64,000 bases of DNA from Chloroflexota bacterium (lineage in GTDB: Bacteria; Chloroflexota; Dehalococcoidia; Bin125). Position 1 is the stretch's first letter. Each line of letters begins with the position of its first letter. Where the stretch lies: assembly GCA_028873865.1 (NCBI GenBank), contig JAPPNI010000026.1, forward strand, positions 62,001 to 126,000, read 5' to 3'. Shown one piece after another: positions 52,511 to 63,114 of the stretch. The notes beneath the pieces were generated by a model. The model made no database searches and was not told the DNA's origin. It was given only the letters and a program-made list of their open reading frames with translations. The position numbers and the translations under genes are program-made.

Positions 52511-52554
52511 TGGTCTGCGGCTGGTCTGCGGCTGGTCTGCTGCTAGTCTGCGTG
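52511..52554. repeat. 11-bp tandem direct repeat (4 units)
   Basis: Four consecutive 11-bp units: TGGTCTGCGGC at 52511 and 52522 (identical), TGGTCTGCTGC at 52533, TAGTCTGCGTG at 52544. They lie in the 117-bp gap between the divergent gatB and phosphoesterase starts. The 11-bp period is close to one DNA helical turn, so a protein bound to each unit would line up on one face, as in iteron-like or operator arrays. They could equally be simple slippage repeats. Confidence 0.85.
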
Positions 52555-52599
52555 AAGCATTGCGCCGTGCGGGAGCGGCGTCGGGGATGTGTGCACTGC

Positions 52600-53439
52600 A
52601 TGAGTACTGACGTTTATTCGCCGCGAGCCGGGCTGTCTCAGGTGTCGGAGGAGATTCGCCCGCTGCGAATGCTGCACACCTCGGACGTACACCTCGGCGC
52701 ATACACCTCGCAACCGTGGAAGACCGAGCCGGACGGCTCGGAAACGCTGGAGCCGGCGCTCAAGGCGTTCAAGCACGTGCTGGAACTCGGCGTCGAAGCC
52801 GATGTCGATGTCGTCGCCATCGCCGGCGACTTCTTCGATCACGTGCGCGTCAAGCGCCCCTACGTCGAGGTCACCGGCGAACTGATGGAGGCCGTCGGCC
52901 GGCCCGTCGTCGTCCTGCCCGGCAACCACGACCCGCACATGCCCGACGGCATCTATCAGAAGTTCGCCGACGCCTTCCCCCCCAACGTCCACATCATCGC
53001 CTCGGCCGAGGGAGAATTAATCCTGCTCGAAGAGCACGGCGTCCAGTTCTGGGGGCAGGCGCACGAGAGCTACAACGACTTCTCCCCGGCATCCGCTCAA
53101 CCCGCCTGGTCCGACGCCTCAGACCGCTACATCTGGCGCGTGGCCATGGCCCACGGCTACTACGTCGGAACCGGCGAATCGCGCTACTCCTACCAGATTC
53201 ACTCGTCGGAGATTCAGTCGCTCGACGCCGACTACGTCGCGCTGGGCCACATCGACGTGCACGAGGGAGTCGGCGACGGCACCGTGCCCGCCTACTACCC
53301 GGGTGCGCCCAGACACTCCGGCGGCGCGACGATCGTCGACTTCAGCGCCGACGGTGTCATCGTCCGCCACGAAATGCACGACGGCGCAGAATCGGATCCG
53401 CAGACCGCAAGCCCCATGCTCGCCGCCCGCCTCCACTAA
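52600..53439 (+). CDS. SbcD/Mre11-like metallophosphoesterase
   Basis: About 279 aa, calcineurin-like nuclease fold. Motifs: MLHTSDVHLGAYTSQPW (DxH), AIAGDFFDHVRVKRP (GDxxD), VLPGNHDPHMPDG (GNHD), VAMAHGYYVG (H) and YVALGHIDVHEG (GHxH). All five phosphoesterase motifs are present. It resembles the nuclease domain of SbcD/Mre11 DNA-repair exonucleases but lacks the long C-terminal capping domain and an adjacent SbcC/Rad50 ATPase. So it may be a stand-alone nuclease or phosphodiesterase. The start at 52600 has only a distant GGGGA; an alternative is ATG 52669. Confidence 0.82.
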   Translation: MSTDVYSPRAGLSQVSEEIRPLRMLHTSDVHLGAYTSQPWKTEPDGSETLEPALKAFKHVLELGVEADVDVVAIAGDFFDHVRVKRPYVEVTGELMEAVGRPVVVLPGNHDPHMPDGIYQKFADAFPPNVHIIASAEGELILLEEHGVQFWGQAHESYNDFSPASAQPAWSDASDRYIWRVAMAHGYYVGTGESRYSYQIHSSEIQSLDADYVALGHIDVHEGVGDGTVPAYYPGAPRHSGGATIVDFSADGVIVRHEMHDGAESDPQTASPMLAARLH

Positions 53440-53530
53440 GCCCAAACCCCAGCGCCCCCACAACCAACAAGTCGCCCCCGCGCAGGCGGTGTAAGCCCCC
53501 CACCCCCCGCCGTCATCCCCGCACCCCAGC

Positions 53531-53565
53531 TCCGTCATTCCCGCGCTTGCCGCGGGAATCTCGCC
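53531..53565 (+). repeat. REP-like 35-bp palindromic element, copy B
   Basis: TCCGTC, stem ATTCCCGCG (53537-53545), loop CTTGC, stem CGCGGGAAT (53551-53559), CTCGCC. It differs from the copy at 19745-19779 only by one compensated base pair (two positions). It lies in the 250-bp gap upstream of HTH copy 2, next to a degenerate version of the GC-rich element also seen upstream of copy 1. Confidence 0.85.
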
Positions 53566-53610
53566 TTGCCTGGTACGACCCTCATCTCCGCCCGCCCTCT
53601 CCTCACCACC

Positions 53611-53691
53611 CTCCGTCAACCACGACGCACAACACCGAACACTCATTCCCTATAGTCAACAGAACATTCGTATCGCACGAAAGGACGAACC
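53611..53691 (+). promoter_or_regulatory. Conserved leader/promoter region of HTH gene copy 2
   Basis: Matches the copy-1 leader (15636-15715, reverse) over its length except a few substitutions and one extra base. TATAGT at 53651-53656 is the presumed -10, with the AAAGGA ribosome-binding site at 53680-53685 before the ATG at 53692. The REP-like copy B and about 80 bp of other sequence lie just upstream and are absent from copy 1 at this place. Confidence 0.55.
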
Positions 53692-54375
53692 ATGCACATC
53701 ACCCCCAAACGCCGACGACGCGCCATGCGCGCCCACTACCTCGCACGGCGAGGCAACGACCAGCGACAAATCGCCGAACGGCTCAACGTCTCCAGAGCCA
53801 CCGTACGCGACGACCTCCAGCTGGTCGAGACCCACTGGAGCCAGATCGCCGGACCGGCGGCCGACGACCTCCTGCTCGAGTCGCTCCACCTGCTCCAACT
53901 CCGGCTCGCACTCGCCCTCAAAAACGACGAAGTCGCCGACAACGCCGCCCGCCTCACCGCCCCCGAATACCTCAAGGCCCGCGACCACCAGGAAACCCGG
54001 CTCAACGCCCTCGCCCGCGAGATCCGCCGCACCGTCCAGCAGGTCCACCAGCGAGCCGAGCAACGCCCCGATCAACCCGATCTCTACCAGGAACAACCCC
54101 AGGAACAGCCGAAACCTGTCAAAACCACGCCAGAATTAACCAAACCTGACCAGCCCCATTCCACGATCTCCAGTCCACAGCAGGAGATCGTCCAATCCGA
54201 GGCCCCAGCAGAAAAAATTCCCCCCGAACCCGACCAGGACGCCCTGATCGAGGAAGCCGTCCAGCACTTCCCCCACCTCAAGGGCCAATCCCCCGAGCAA
54301 ATCCTCCACTTCCTCGACCAACTCACCGACCCGAAAGGAGAGCAACCCGCGATCTACGCCGAAGCCGCCGGCTAA
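53692..54375 (+). CDS. Helix-turn-helix protein, copy 2 of an inverted duplicate pair
   Basis: A 227-aa paralogue of the protein at 14940-15635. Residues 55-214 are identical to copy 1. The HTH half differs (RRGNDQRQIAERLNV against QRGLSQRQIAEQMDV). The changes fall in the turn and first helices, while the putative recognition helix SRATVRDDL is kept. The C-terminus differs between residues 215 and about 220 before both end in IYAEAAG. 5'-end divergence with a perfectly identical body suggests the N-terminal part has been exchanged or is under different selection. No phage or transposase neighbour is present. Confidence 0.72.
   Translation: MHITPKRRRRAMRAHYLARRGNDQRQIAERLNVSRATVRDDLQLVETHWSQIAGPAADDLLLESLHLLQLRLALALKNDEVADNAARLTAPEYLKARDHQETRLNALAREIRRTVQQVHQRAEQRPDQPDLYQEQPQEQPKPVKTTPELTKPDQPHSTISSPQQEIVQSEAPAEKIPPEPDQDALIEEAVQHFPHLKGQSPEQILHFLDQLTDPKGEQPAIYAEAAG
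53872..54332 (+). repeat. 461-bp inverted repeat, copy 2
   Basis: Exact reverse complement of 14995-15455. With the two copies in opposite orientation, homologous recombination would invert the intervening ~38.4 kb instead of deleting it. Confidence 0.93.
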
Positions 54376-54509
54376 CAACCCGACGCCCGTACCCTCCTAC
54401 CACCTCCGATGTCCTGCGCTCGCCATCCCCTCTGTCGCCCCGTTCCCATAAATCTGCCGACCCGTAGACTCGCATCAGGCCCGATTGCACGACCGGGACA
54501 GGAGATGCC

Positions 54510-55499
54510 GTGGGCTACAGAGCGTTTGTGGTGAACAAAGACGATGACGATTTCGACGCGTCGGTGCAGACCCTGGACGAGTCAGCCCTCCCCGAGGGTG
54601 ATGTCACGGTCGCGGTCGAATGGTCCGACCTGAACTACAAGGACGGCCTTGCCTGCACGCCGAACGGCCGCGTGGTCTTCAAGTACCCGATGACGATCGG
54701 CATCGACTTCGCCGGCACCGTCCTCGACTCGTCGGATTCCCGCTATTCGGCCGGCGACTCGGTCGTCGCGACCGGCTATGACCTCGGCGCCGCCCACCCG
54801 GGCGGTTACGCCGAGCGAGCCCGCGTCCCCGCCGACTGGCTGGCGCCGCTGCCCGACGGCATGACCTCGGAAGAGGCGATGGTGCTGGGCACGGCGGGCA
54901 TCACCGCCGCGATGTCGGTCGACGTGATCGAGAAGGGCGGCGTCGGTCCCGATGCCGGCCCGGTGATCGTCAGCGGCGCCACCGGCGGCGTCGGCTCGAC
55001 CGCCGTGGCGATGCTCTCCGCGCGCGGCTACGAGGTACACGCCAGCACCGGCAAGTCTGCCGAGCACGATTTCCTCCGCGCCCTGGGCGCAACCGAAATC
55101 CTCGACCGCGAGGAACTGGCGGCGGAGTCGCGACGGCCGATCGAGCGGGAACGCTGGGCGGCCGCTGTCGATCCGGTCGGCGGTTCGACCACGGCGTCGA
55201 TCCTGAGGCAGACGAAGTACGGCGGCGTCGTGGCGCTGTCGGGGCTGACCGGCGGCGTCGGCGTCGAGACCAACGTGATGCCGTTCATCCTGCGCGGCGT
55301 GTCGCTGGTCGGCATCGAGTCGGTCTTCTGGCCCAGCGCCGATCGGCCGCGGCTCTGGTCGCGCATGGCTGAGGACTTCCGCGATCGCAACCTCCTCGAC
55401 CTGGTCGAGTCTCGAATCGGGCTGGAAGAAGTGCCCGAGGCAGCCTCGAAGATCCTCGCCGGAGGCGTCCGTGGCCGCATCCTCGTTCGTCCCTCATAA
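54510..55499 (+). CDS. AcuI/YhdH-family acrylyl-CoA reductase-like oxidoreductase
   Basis: A 329-aa zinc-free MDR quinone-oxidoreductase-like enzyme with a GTG start (AGGAG 6 nt upstream). N-terminal MGYRAFVVNKDDDDFDASVQ, VEWSDLNYKDGLACTPNGRV (YhdH/AcuI hallmark DLNYKDGL), YPMTIGIDFAGTVLDSSD, and the NADPH Rossmann motif PVIVSGATGGVGSTAVAMLS. AcuI reduces acryloyl-CoA to propionyl-CoA, a route in DMSP/acrylate and 3-hydroxypropionate use, and would feed the propionyl-CoA carboxylase. The substrate is inferred from the family only. Followed after 24 bp by an LLM gene. Confidence 0.88.
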   Translation: MGYRAFVVNKDDDDFDASVQTLDESALPEGDVTVAVEWSDLNYKDGLACTPNGRVVFKYPMTIGIDFAGTVLDSSDSRYSAGDSVVATGYDLGAAHPGGYAERARVPADWLAPLPDGMTSEEAMVLGTAGITAAMSVDVIEKGGVGPDAGPVIVSGATGGVGSTAVAMLSARGYEVHASTGKSAEHDFLRALGATEILDREELAAESRRPIERERWAAAVDPVGGSTTASILRQTKYGGVVALSGLTGGVGVETNVMPFILRGVSLVGIESVFWPSADRPRLWSRMAEDFRDRNLLDLVESRIGLEEVPEAASKILAGGVRGRILVRPS

Positions 55500-55523
55500 C
55501 CTGTCCAGCCCCGGAGGCATCAC

Positions 55524-56444
55524 ATGCAGATCGGAATCTTCATCGGCGGCGCTGGTCCGGCGCCCAGCGTGCAAGACATCGTCGAACAGGCCCAGCGAGC
55601 CGAAGCGGCCGGATTCTCGACCTTCAGCATGGCCAACATTTTCTCGCACGATGCCATGGGCGCGCTGACCCTCGCCGGAGCGCAGACCGAGCGGATCGAG
55701 CTGATGACGGCCGTCGTGCCGACCTATCCGCGCCACCCGCACGCGATGGCGCAGCAGGCGTTGACCGTCCAGGCGGCCGCCGGCGGCAAGCGCTTCGTGA
55801 TGGGCATCGGCCTCTCGCACAAGATCGTCATCGAGAACATGTTCGGCTACTCCTTCGACCGCCCGGCGCGGCACATGAAGGAGTACCTCGACGTGCTCCT
55901 GCCGCTGCTCAACGGCGAGCCGGTCCAGACCGACGGCGAACACTACCGGGGCCAGGTCAGCCTGGACATCCCCGACGCCGAGAAGCCCGTCTCCTGCATG
56001 CTGGCCGCCATGGGCCCGGCCATGCTCCGCCTCGCCGGCGCGCGAACCGACGGCACCATCCTCTGGATGACCGCCGCCAGCGTCGTCGAGTCCTACATCG
56101 CCCCCACCATGAACGCCGCCGCCGACGAAGCCGGACGCCCCCACCCACGCATCGTGGTCGGACTGCCGATCATGCTGAGCTCAGACGTTGATGGCGCGCG
56201 TGCGACGGCGGCCGAACAGTTCGCCAACTACGAACGCCTGCCCTCCTACCGCTCCATGCTCGACAAGCAGGGCGCCGCCCACCCCGAGGACGTCGCCGTC
56301 CTCGGCACTGAAGAGCAGATCGAAACTCAGCTTCGGCAGCTGCAGGACGCCGGCACGACCGACTTCGTCGGCGTCGTCTTCGGCTCCGAAGATGAACGTT
56401 CGCGGACGGAAGAGTTCCTGGGCTCGCTGGCGCCGACGCTCTAG
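55524..56444 (+). CDS. F420-dependent LLM-class oxidoreductase (TIGR03564-like)
   Basis: A 306-aa luciferase-like TIM barrel. Start MQIGIFIGGAGPAPSVQDIV; GFSTFSMANIFSHDAMGALT; MTAVVPTYPRHPHAMAQQAL; GKRFVMGIGLSHKIVIENMF with the GLSH motif of the TIGR03564/MSMEG_4879 F420-dependent group. F420 use is inferred. Its stop abuts the stop of the convergent Ddn-like gene exactly (56444/56445), giving two F420-type genes meeting tail to tail. Confidence 0.9.
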   Translation: MQIGIFIGGAGPAPSVQDIVEQAQRAEAAGFSTFSMANIFSHDAMGALTLAGAQTERIELMTAVVPTYPRHPHAMAQQALTVQAAAGGKRFVMGIGLSHKIVIENMFGYSFDRPARHMKEYLDVLLPLLNGEPVQTDGEHYRGQVSLDIPDAEKPVSCMLAAMGPAMLRLAGARTDGTILWMTAASVVESYIAPTMNAAADEAGRPHPRIVVGLPIMLSSDVDGARATAAEQFANYERLPSYRSMLDKQGAAHPEDVAVLGTEEQIETQLRQLQDAGTTDFVGVVFGSEDERSRTEEFLGSLAPTL

Positions 56445-56909
56445 TCAGGCGCTCGGGTTCAGTCGGATGACCTGAATCTCGCGGGGCCTGGCGCGCTCCG
56501 CGTACTGAACATAAGGCGGCCAGACCTCGGCTGCAGCCGACCAGAGCCGTTCCCGCTCCTCGCCCTCGAGGAACTCCGCCTCAACCGGATGTCGCTTGCG
56601 ATCGACGAACACCCAGGCATGCGGGTTGGCGCGCAGGTTGTGGACCCAGGAAGGATGCCTCGGTCCACCCCCGACCGATCCGATGATCACCCAGCTGTCG
56701 CCATCGGGAACATAGAACAGCACCGCGTCGCGCAGGTCGCCGGACTTCGCGCCGACGGAGCGAAGCATCAGCGAGTCGACGTACGGAACGCCCTCGTTCC
56801 AGGTGATCATCCGACCCATGATCGAAAAGCCGGTCAGCCGCAGCGCAAACTCTTCCATCGGCCTGAGCAAGCCGATCCGACGGAGCAGGTTGACGACGTC
56901 TTGCCACAT
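56445..56909 (-). CDS. Deazaflavin (F420)-dependent nitroreductase family protein (Ddn-like)
   Basis: A 154-aa split-barrel protein of the F420H2-dependent quinone/nitro reductase (Ddn, TIGR00026) family: SLMLRSVGAKSGDLRDAVLF, YVPDGDSWVIIGSVGGGPRH, HPSWVHNLRANPHAWVFVD. The KSGxxR and WxHNLxAxP motifs are family hallmarks. It implies coenzyme F420 in the host. Lies between the LLM gene and rpoD. Confidence 0.9.
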   Translation of the reverse strand: MWQDVVNLLRRIGLLRPMEEFALRLTGFSIMGRMITWNEGVPYVDSLMLRSVGAKSGDLRDAVLFYVPDGDSWVIIGSVGGGPRHPSWVHNLRANPHAWVFVDRKRHPVEAEFLEGEERERLWSAAAEVWPPYVQYAERARPREIQVIRLNPSA

Positions 56910-56930
56910 GATGGGTCGTATCGCGCCGGG

Positions 56931-59063
<2,133 letters not shown>

Positions 59064-59123
59064 ATTCGTGGTCCCTTCTCTCAGCGTGGTCCCCCAGCGC
59101 GGTTCACTGTTCGGTTGAGGCGG

Positions 59124-60992
59124 TCAGGCCGTCGTAGACGGCGAGATCCGGTGCAGGCTGCGAGCCGCGTCGCGCGCGTCCACGACTGAGCTGGCGGCCT
59201 CGACCAGGTCGGGGTCGCAAGCTTCAGCGTTTTCCAGTTGGGCAGCAGCGCGGGCGAGCTCGTCAACGCCGAGCTCGCGCTCTTGCTCGCCGATTTCCAG
59301 ATTCTGCAGGCGAAGGCTCTCTTTACTGCGCTTACGCTGAATCCGTCCGACGGCGTCGAGCATCGCCTCGGCGGCTTCCGCGTCACTGTAGGGCGGAAGT
59401 TGCTTGCCGTCACGTTTCAGCTGCGCAATGCGATCGGCGGAGTCGGTCAGGCCGTCCGACCAGGAATCGTCGGTGGTGTTGATCCGGGCTATCAGAATCG
59501 CCCGGTCTTCAGCGTTTTCGATCAGTTCGATGTCGCCCAACTGCAGTACCTTCCGGCTTGACTCATGGCTCAGCGCGAGTTGCACGAGGAAGGTCTGCTG
59601 ACGGTCTGAGTGACGCCTGGGCAGCTGCGGGGCATCGGTCCGCGTGGCGCCTGACCGTGGTCCGGTGGGCGTATGGCGGCTGGGCAGGGACTCAGGATCG
59701 ACGCGAGCCCAGGCGGCAGCCCGCCTGAGGTATTCCTCTCGCAGCACTGCATGTCCAATGGAGCGGATGACCGGCATCAGTTCATCGAGGAAGTCCGCCC
59801 TGCCACGAGGTGTATCGAGGTCGTGTTGGCTACGGACATGATCGAGGAGCCAGTCGAGGAATGTCGGCGCCGTATCGACCAACGTCCGCCAGAGTTCGGG
59901 CTCGGAGCGGATCAGGTCGTCCGGATCGCGTCCATCCGGCAGGGGAATGACTCGGATGTCGTTCGTGAGCTGGTTTTGCAGCGCACCGACTCGACGGAAG
60001 TCGGTGGAGACCCGTTGTTCAGTCCCGATCGCTGCTCTCGCCGTGTCGATACCGCGTCGCGCTGCGGCCTGGCCGGCGTTGTCGGGGTCCAGCGCCAGGC
60101 GAACGTCAGTGGCCAACGGCTTGAGCAGACTGATCTGGGTCTCCGTGAGCGCGGTGCCCATGGAGGCGACGGTGTTCGGGCTGCCAAATGCGTGGGCGCT
60201 GATCACGTCGGTGTAGCCCTCGACGATGATCACGGAACCGGTCTCGCGGATCGCAGGTCGAGCCAGGTCGAGGCCGTAGAGCAGGTCGCGCTTGCGGAAC
60301 AGGTCCGACTCCGGCGTGTTGATGTACTTGGCCGGCTCACCGATCAGTGTTCGTCCGCCAAAGCCAACCGTCTCGCCGCGCGCGTTGCGGATGGGGAAGA
60401 TCAGACGATCGCGGAAGCGGTCGCGAGGTCCGTTGTCCGTGCTCACTACCAGACCCGCCGCCACGGCGTCTTCCAGATGGACGCCACGCGCGGAGAGATG
60501 GTGGACCAATGCGTCGTGCTCCGACCCAGCGAGGCCCAGGTTGAAACGCTGAGTGGATTCGGCCGAAATGCCACGCTCACGCAAGTACTCCTGCGCCTCA
60601 CGTCCGCTTGATGGATCCTGGAGGCGGCTGCGCCAGTAGTGCAGCGCGGCGTCGTTGGCGCGAAGCAGCCGCTGCCTTTGCTCGTCCTGTCGCGCCTGCT
60701 CGTCCGTCCTCGGCCGGAGCTGGACGCCCGCCCGGGGCGCGAGCCGCTGTAGGGCCTCGCGGAAATCGACGTTGTGTCGTTTCATCTCCCAGCTGAAGAC
60801 ATCGCCGCCTTCGGAACAGGCGCCGAAGCAGTGCCATGTCTGGCGGTCGGGATTGACGATGAACGAAGGAGTCTTTTCGGCGTGGAACGGACACGGCGCC
60901 TTGTAGGTCGATCCGCTTCGCTTGAGCGTGACCTCGGCAGCGATCAGATCGACGATGTCGATCTTCGCCTTGATTTCCTCGGCTACCGACAT
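59124..60992 (-). CDS. dnaG: DNA primase DnaG
   Basis: About 622 aa. N-terminal zinc-binding CHC2 domain with C34, H37, C55, C59 (APCPFHAEKTPSF and HCFGACSEGG); the last pair is CxxxC rather than the common CxxC. TOPRIM/RNA-polymerase core with FPIRNARGETVGFGGRTL, VIIVEGYTDVISAH and LDPDNAGQAA. C-terminal helicase-binding-like region to residue 622. The start at 60992 is chosen because MSVAEEIKAKIDIVDLIAAE is the family N-terminus and because a promoter candidate lies 51 bp upstream. Operon with rpoD. Confidence 0.94.
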   Translation of the reverse strand: MSVAEEIKAKIDIVDLIAAEVTLKRSGSTYKAPCPFHAEKTPSFIVNPDRQTWHCFGACSEGGDVFSWEMKRHNVDFREALQRLAPRAGVQLRPRTDEQARQDEQRQRLLRANDAALHYWRSRLQDPSSGREAQEYLRERGISAESTQRFNLGLAGSEHDALVHHLSARGVHLEDAVAAGLVVSTDNGPRDRFRDRLIFPIRNARGETVGFGGRTLIGEPAKYINTPESDLFRKRDLLYGLDLARPAIRETGSVIIVEGYTDVISAHAFGSPNTVASMGTALTETQISLLKPLATDVRLALDPDNAGQAAARRGIDTARAAIGTEQRVSTDFRRVGALQNQLTNDIRVIPLPDGRDPDDLIRSEPELWRTLVDTAPTFLDWLLDHVRSQHDLDTPRGRADFLDELMPVIRSIGHAVLREEYLRRAAAWARVDPESLPSRHTPTGPRSGATRTDAPQLPRRHSDRQQTFLVQLALSHESSRKVLQLGDIELIENAEDRAILIARINTTDDSWSDGLTDSADRIAQLKRDGKQLPPYSDAEAAEAMLDAVGRIQRKRSKESLRLQNLEIGEQERELGVDELARAAAQLENAEACDPDLVEAASSVVDARDAARSLHRISPSTTA

Positions 60993-61042
60993 GCGCGGAA
61001 ACCAGGCGTGGCATTCAGGGGTACGGGCGCGGGCATACGGCA

Positions 61043-61071
61043 AATTTACGTTGATGCGGAATATTTTTCAA
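61043..61071 (-). promoter_or_regulatory. Sigma-70-type promoter candidate for dnaG-rpoD
   Basis: On the reverse strand: TTGAAA (61066-61071), a 17-bp spacer, TAAATT (61043-61048). Both hexamers match the consensus at four or five of six positions and the spacing is optimal. The surrounding 30 bp are distinctly AT-rich against the high-GC background. It sits about 51 bp before the dnaG start at 60992. Confidence 0.65.
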
Positions 61072-61104
61072 TGACGGCACAAACGAATCTCAGAATTGGA
61101 TGGA

Positions 61105-63018
61105 TTAGCCGCCGATCTCCAGGGTGATCGCGTTGTTCGACAGATTGCGCTCGGCGACATCGCCTCCGGCGACGATGGCGATCGAGATGATTCCGGCGTG
61201 GGGCTGCAGGCTCGTCAGAATTTCGGTCTCTCCCGGGCCGAGGGGCTGCGAGTCGGCGGCTCGTCGGCCGATCAACTCAAGCTGCGCCCCCGACTCGTCC
61301 GAGATGATGATGGAGAACGTCTCGGCCGGTCCATCGCCGGTGTTGATGACAGTCAGCAGTACATAGCCGTCGTTTGTCGATTGAGCGTCGAGGAAGGACA
61401 GGTCTGGGCTTGGGCCCGTTTGCTCGGGTTGAGTTGTCGACTGCTGCTGGTCTTGCTGTTCGTCTGCTTCGGTGGCCAGCTCTGTCTCTTGCTGGGCGCT
61501 GATTTCAGGTGGGGCGAGGGATATCTGGAACGTGTTGTTGCTGGTGTTGGTATCGACGCCGGCCTCAAGCAGGACGAGCGCTTCGACCCGCTCTCCAGGA
61601 TCCAGTTCGAGCTCGAGCGGGATGGTGAACAGGTCCTCCGAAGCGATGCCCAAGGTGACCGCTGCCGAGGCCAGCTCGGCGCCTGTTGTCGCGTCCACGA
61701 CAGTAATCAAGACATCGGTGCGCTCGATGTCGACGGTGCTGGCATTGGTGATCGAGACATTGAGGCGGGTCCGGTCGTCGTCCGCCTGTCGGGCGGTGAC
61801 GATCGCCAGGTCGATGTCGTCGCTCGTTGACGGCTCGCCGTCCTGCTCGTCCTCCTGTCCCTCGTCGGAGTCCTGACCAGCGACGGCGACTACGTGGATC
61901 ACGATGCGGTGGTCGTAGCGCTCGTCCTCGGGCGTGAAGACAACGAGCTGCAGCTCATACGAGCCTGAGCTCGTGACGAATCGCTCCACGTCGGTGACGC
62001 GCTCCCGATAGTCGCCGGCGGAATGGTCTTCTGATGAGTGAATCAGGACGGAATTGCCGAGCGTGTTGTCAGGCGAAATCGGCGTCATGTACAGCAGCGC
62101 GCTCGCGACGGCGCCCACGTTCTGCGCGCCAAGGCTCACGTCAAGCTCGAAGTCGGAATCGTAGGTGAAGCGCTCGCCGTCGGATGGAGACTCGATTCTC
62201 GCTGTTCCGATCTCGCCGTCGCTCGAATCGTCGCTTGAAGTTCCCTCCTCAGTCGAAGTTTGACTCTCCTGATCGTCGGAATCCGCCGCGGGAGCCGTCC
62301 CGTCCTGGGGGATCAGGACGACCGGAATGGTCTGGGATTCTGTCCGCCCGGCCGCGTCGACCGCGTTGATGGTGACGTTAACCTCGCCCCTCTCGCCCGG
62401 CTTCCACTCGATGTTCGCAACGTAACGGCCCGTGGACTCATCACGCTTGGGGGTAATCGCGATGACGAAATTGTCGTTGACCAGCATCTCGAAGCGCTCG
62501 ATTGGCTGGCTGCCGGTCGCCGAAATCGCCAGGAGGATGGTCGTGCCCGTAGGAAACTGTTGCAGCGGCGAAATGCCGAGAATGGTGATTCTCAGAGCGG
62601 CAGCGACCCGCGCTTCATCGTCGGTGACTTCCACGCGGATCTGCCGGACCGATTCGACTCCTTCGGCGTCGAGCGCGACGATCTGCACATTGGCGAAGCC
62701 CAGTTGCTCCGGAGTCCAGACGAAGGAGCCAATCCATGCGCCGCGGTCCTGCGAGTAGGGAGGCACGACATCGGCGATCTTGGCATCGTCGACGAACAGC
62801 TCCAACGTGGCGATCGGATTGCCGGAGGAGATCGTGACGGTGATGCTCCGGGGCTCGTTGAGCAGAAGCAACTCACCCTCGTCGAGCGAGACCACCATTA
62901 CCGGCGCGTCAGGTTCACCCGTGTCGAGCAAATCGAGTCGATTGATGACGACAATGACCGCAACGACGATTGCGGCGATCATCAGGAGGATGGCGATAGA
63001 GCCGATTCGGCTGCCCAT
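61105..63018 (-). CDS. Membrane-anchored extracytoplasmic protein with Ig/CARDB-like repeats
   Basis: A 637-aa protein. An N-terminal signal anchor (SIAILLMIAAIVVAVIVVIN) is followed by several beta-sandwich modules. Two have the Ig-like pattern (PRSITVTISSGNPIATLELF with VDDAKIADVVPPYSQDRGAW; GTTILLAISATGSQPIERFE with VNVTINAVDAAGR). An acidic Ser/Asp linker follows (about 245-275), then a third module and C-terminal CARDB-like modules (RLNVSITNASTVDIERTDVL; VDTNTSNNTFQISL; ISIAIVAGGDVAERNLSNNA). No enzymatic motif is seen. It is probably a surface or periplasm-facing adhesion/scaffold protein. It is followed on the same strand by dnaG. Confidence 0.72.
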   Translation of the reverse strand: MGSRIGSIAILLMIAAIVVAVIVVINRLDLLDTGEPDAPVMVVSLDEGELLLLNEPRSITVTISSGNPIATLELFVDDAKIADVVPPYSQDRGAWIGSFVWTPEQLGFANVQIVALDAEGVESVRQIRVEVTDDEARVAAALRITILGISPLQQFPTGTTILLAISATGSQPIERFEMLVNDNFVIAITPKRDESTGRYVANIEWKPGERGEVNVTINAVDAAGRTESQTIPVVLIPQDGTAPAADSDDQESQTSTEEGTSSDDSSDGEIGTARIESPSDGERFTYDSDFELDVSLGAQNVGAVASALLYMTPISPDNTLGNSVLIHSSEDHSAGDYRERVTDVERFVTSSGSYELQLVVFTPEDERYDHRIVIHVVAVAGQDSDEGQEDEQDGEPSTSDDIDLAIVTARQADDDRTRLNVSITNASTVDIERTDVLITVVDATTGAELASAAVTLGIASEDLFTIPLELELDPGERVEALVLLEAGVDTNTSNNTFQISLAPPEISAQQETELATEADEQQDQQQSTTQPEQTGPSPDLSFLDAQSTNDGYVLLTVINTGDGPAETFSIIISDESGAQLELIGRRAADSQPLGPGETEILTSLQPHAGIISIAIVAGGDVAERNLSNNAITLEIGG

Positions 63019-63114
63019 GCGTCTCCAGCGCCCTGCTCGACCGGCGGACGAGCATGCCCCTTGCCGTGGCGGTCAGACTCGCCGTCACTCTATCTCGCGC
63101 TCGGGCCGGGCGGG

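Noticed and set aside
51637..52599. Upstream in-frame extension of the phosphoesterase gene through gatB.
   Set aside because: It is antisense to gatB, and phosphoesterase homology begins only near MLHTSDVHLG, so the start was set at 52600.
50992..53439. A GatCAB operon or an SbcCD operon in this region.
   Set aside because: gatA/gatC and sbcC are not adjacent; the amidase at 26507 has a GatA-like signature but lies 24 kb away with different context.
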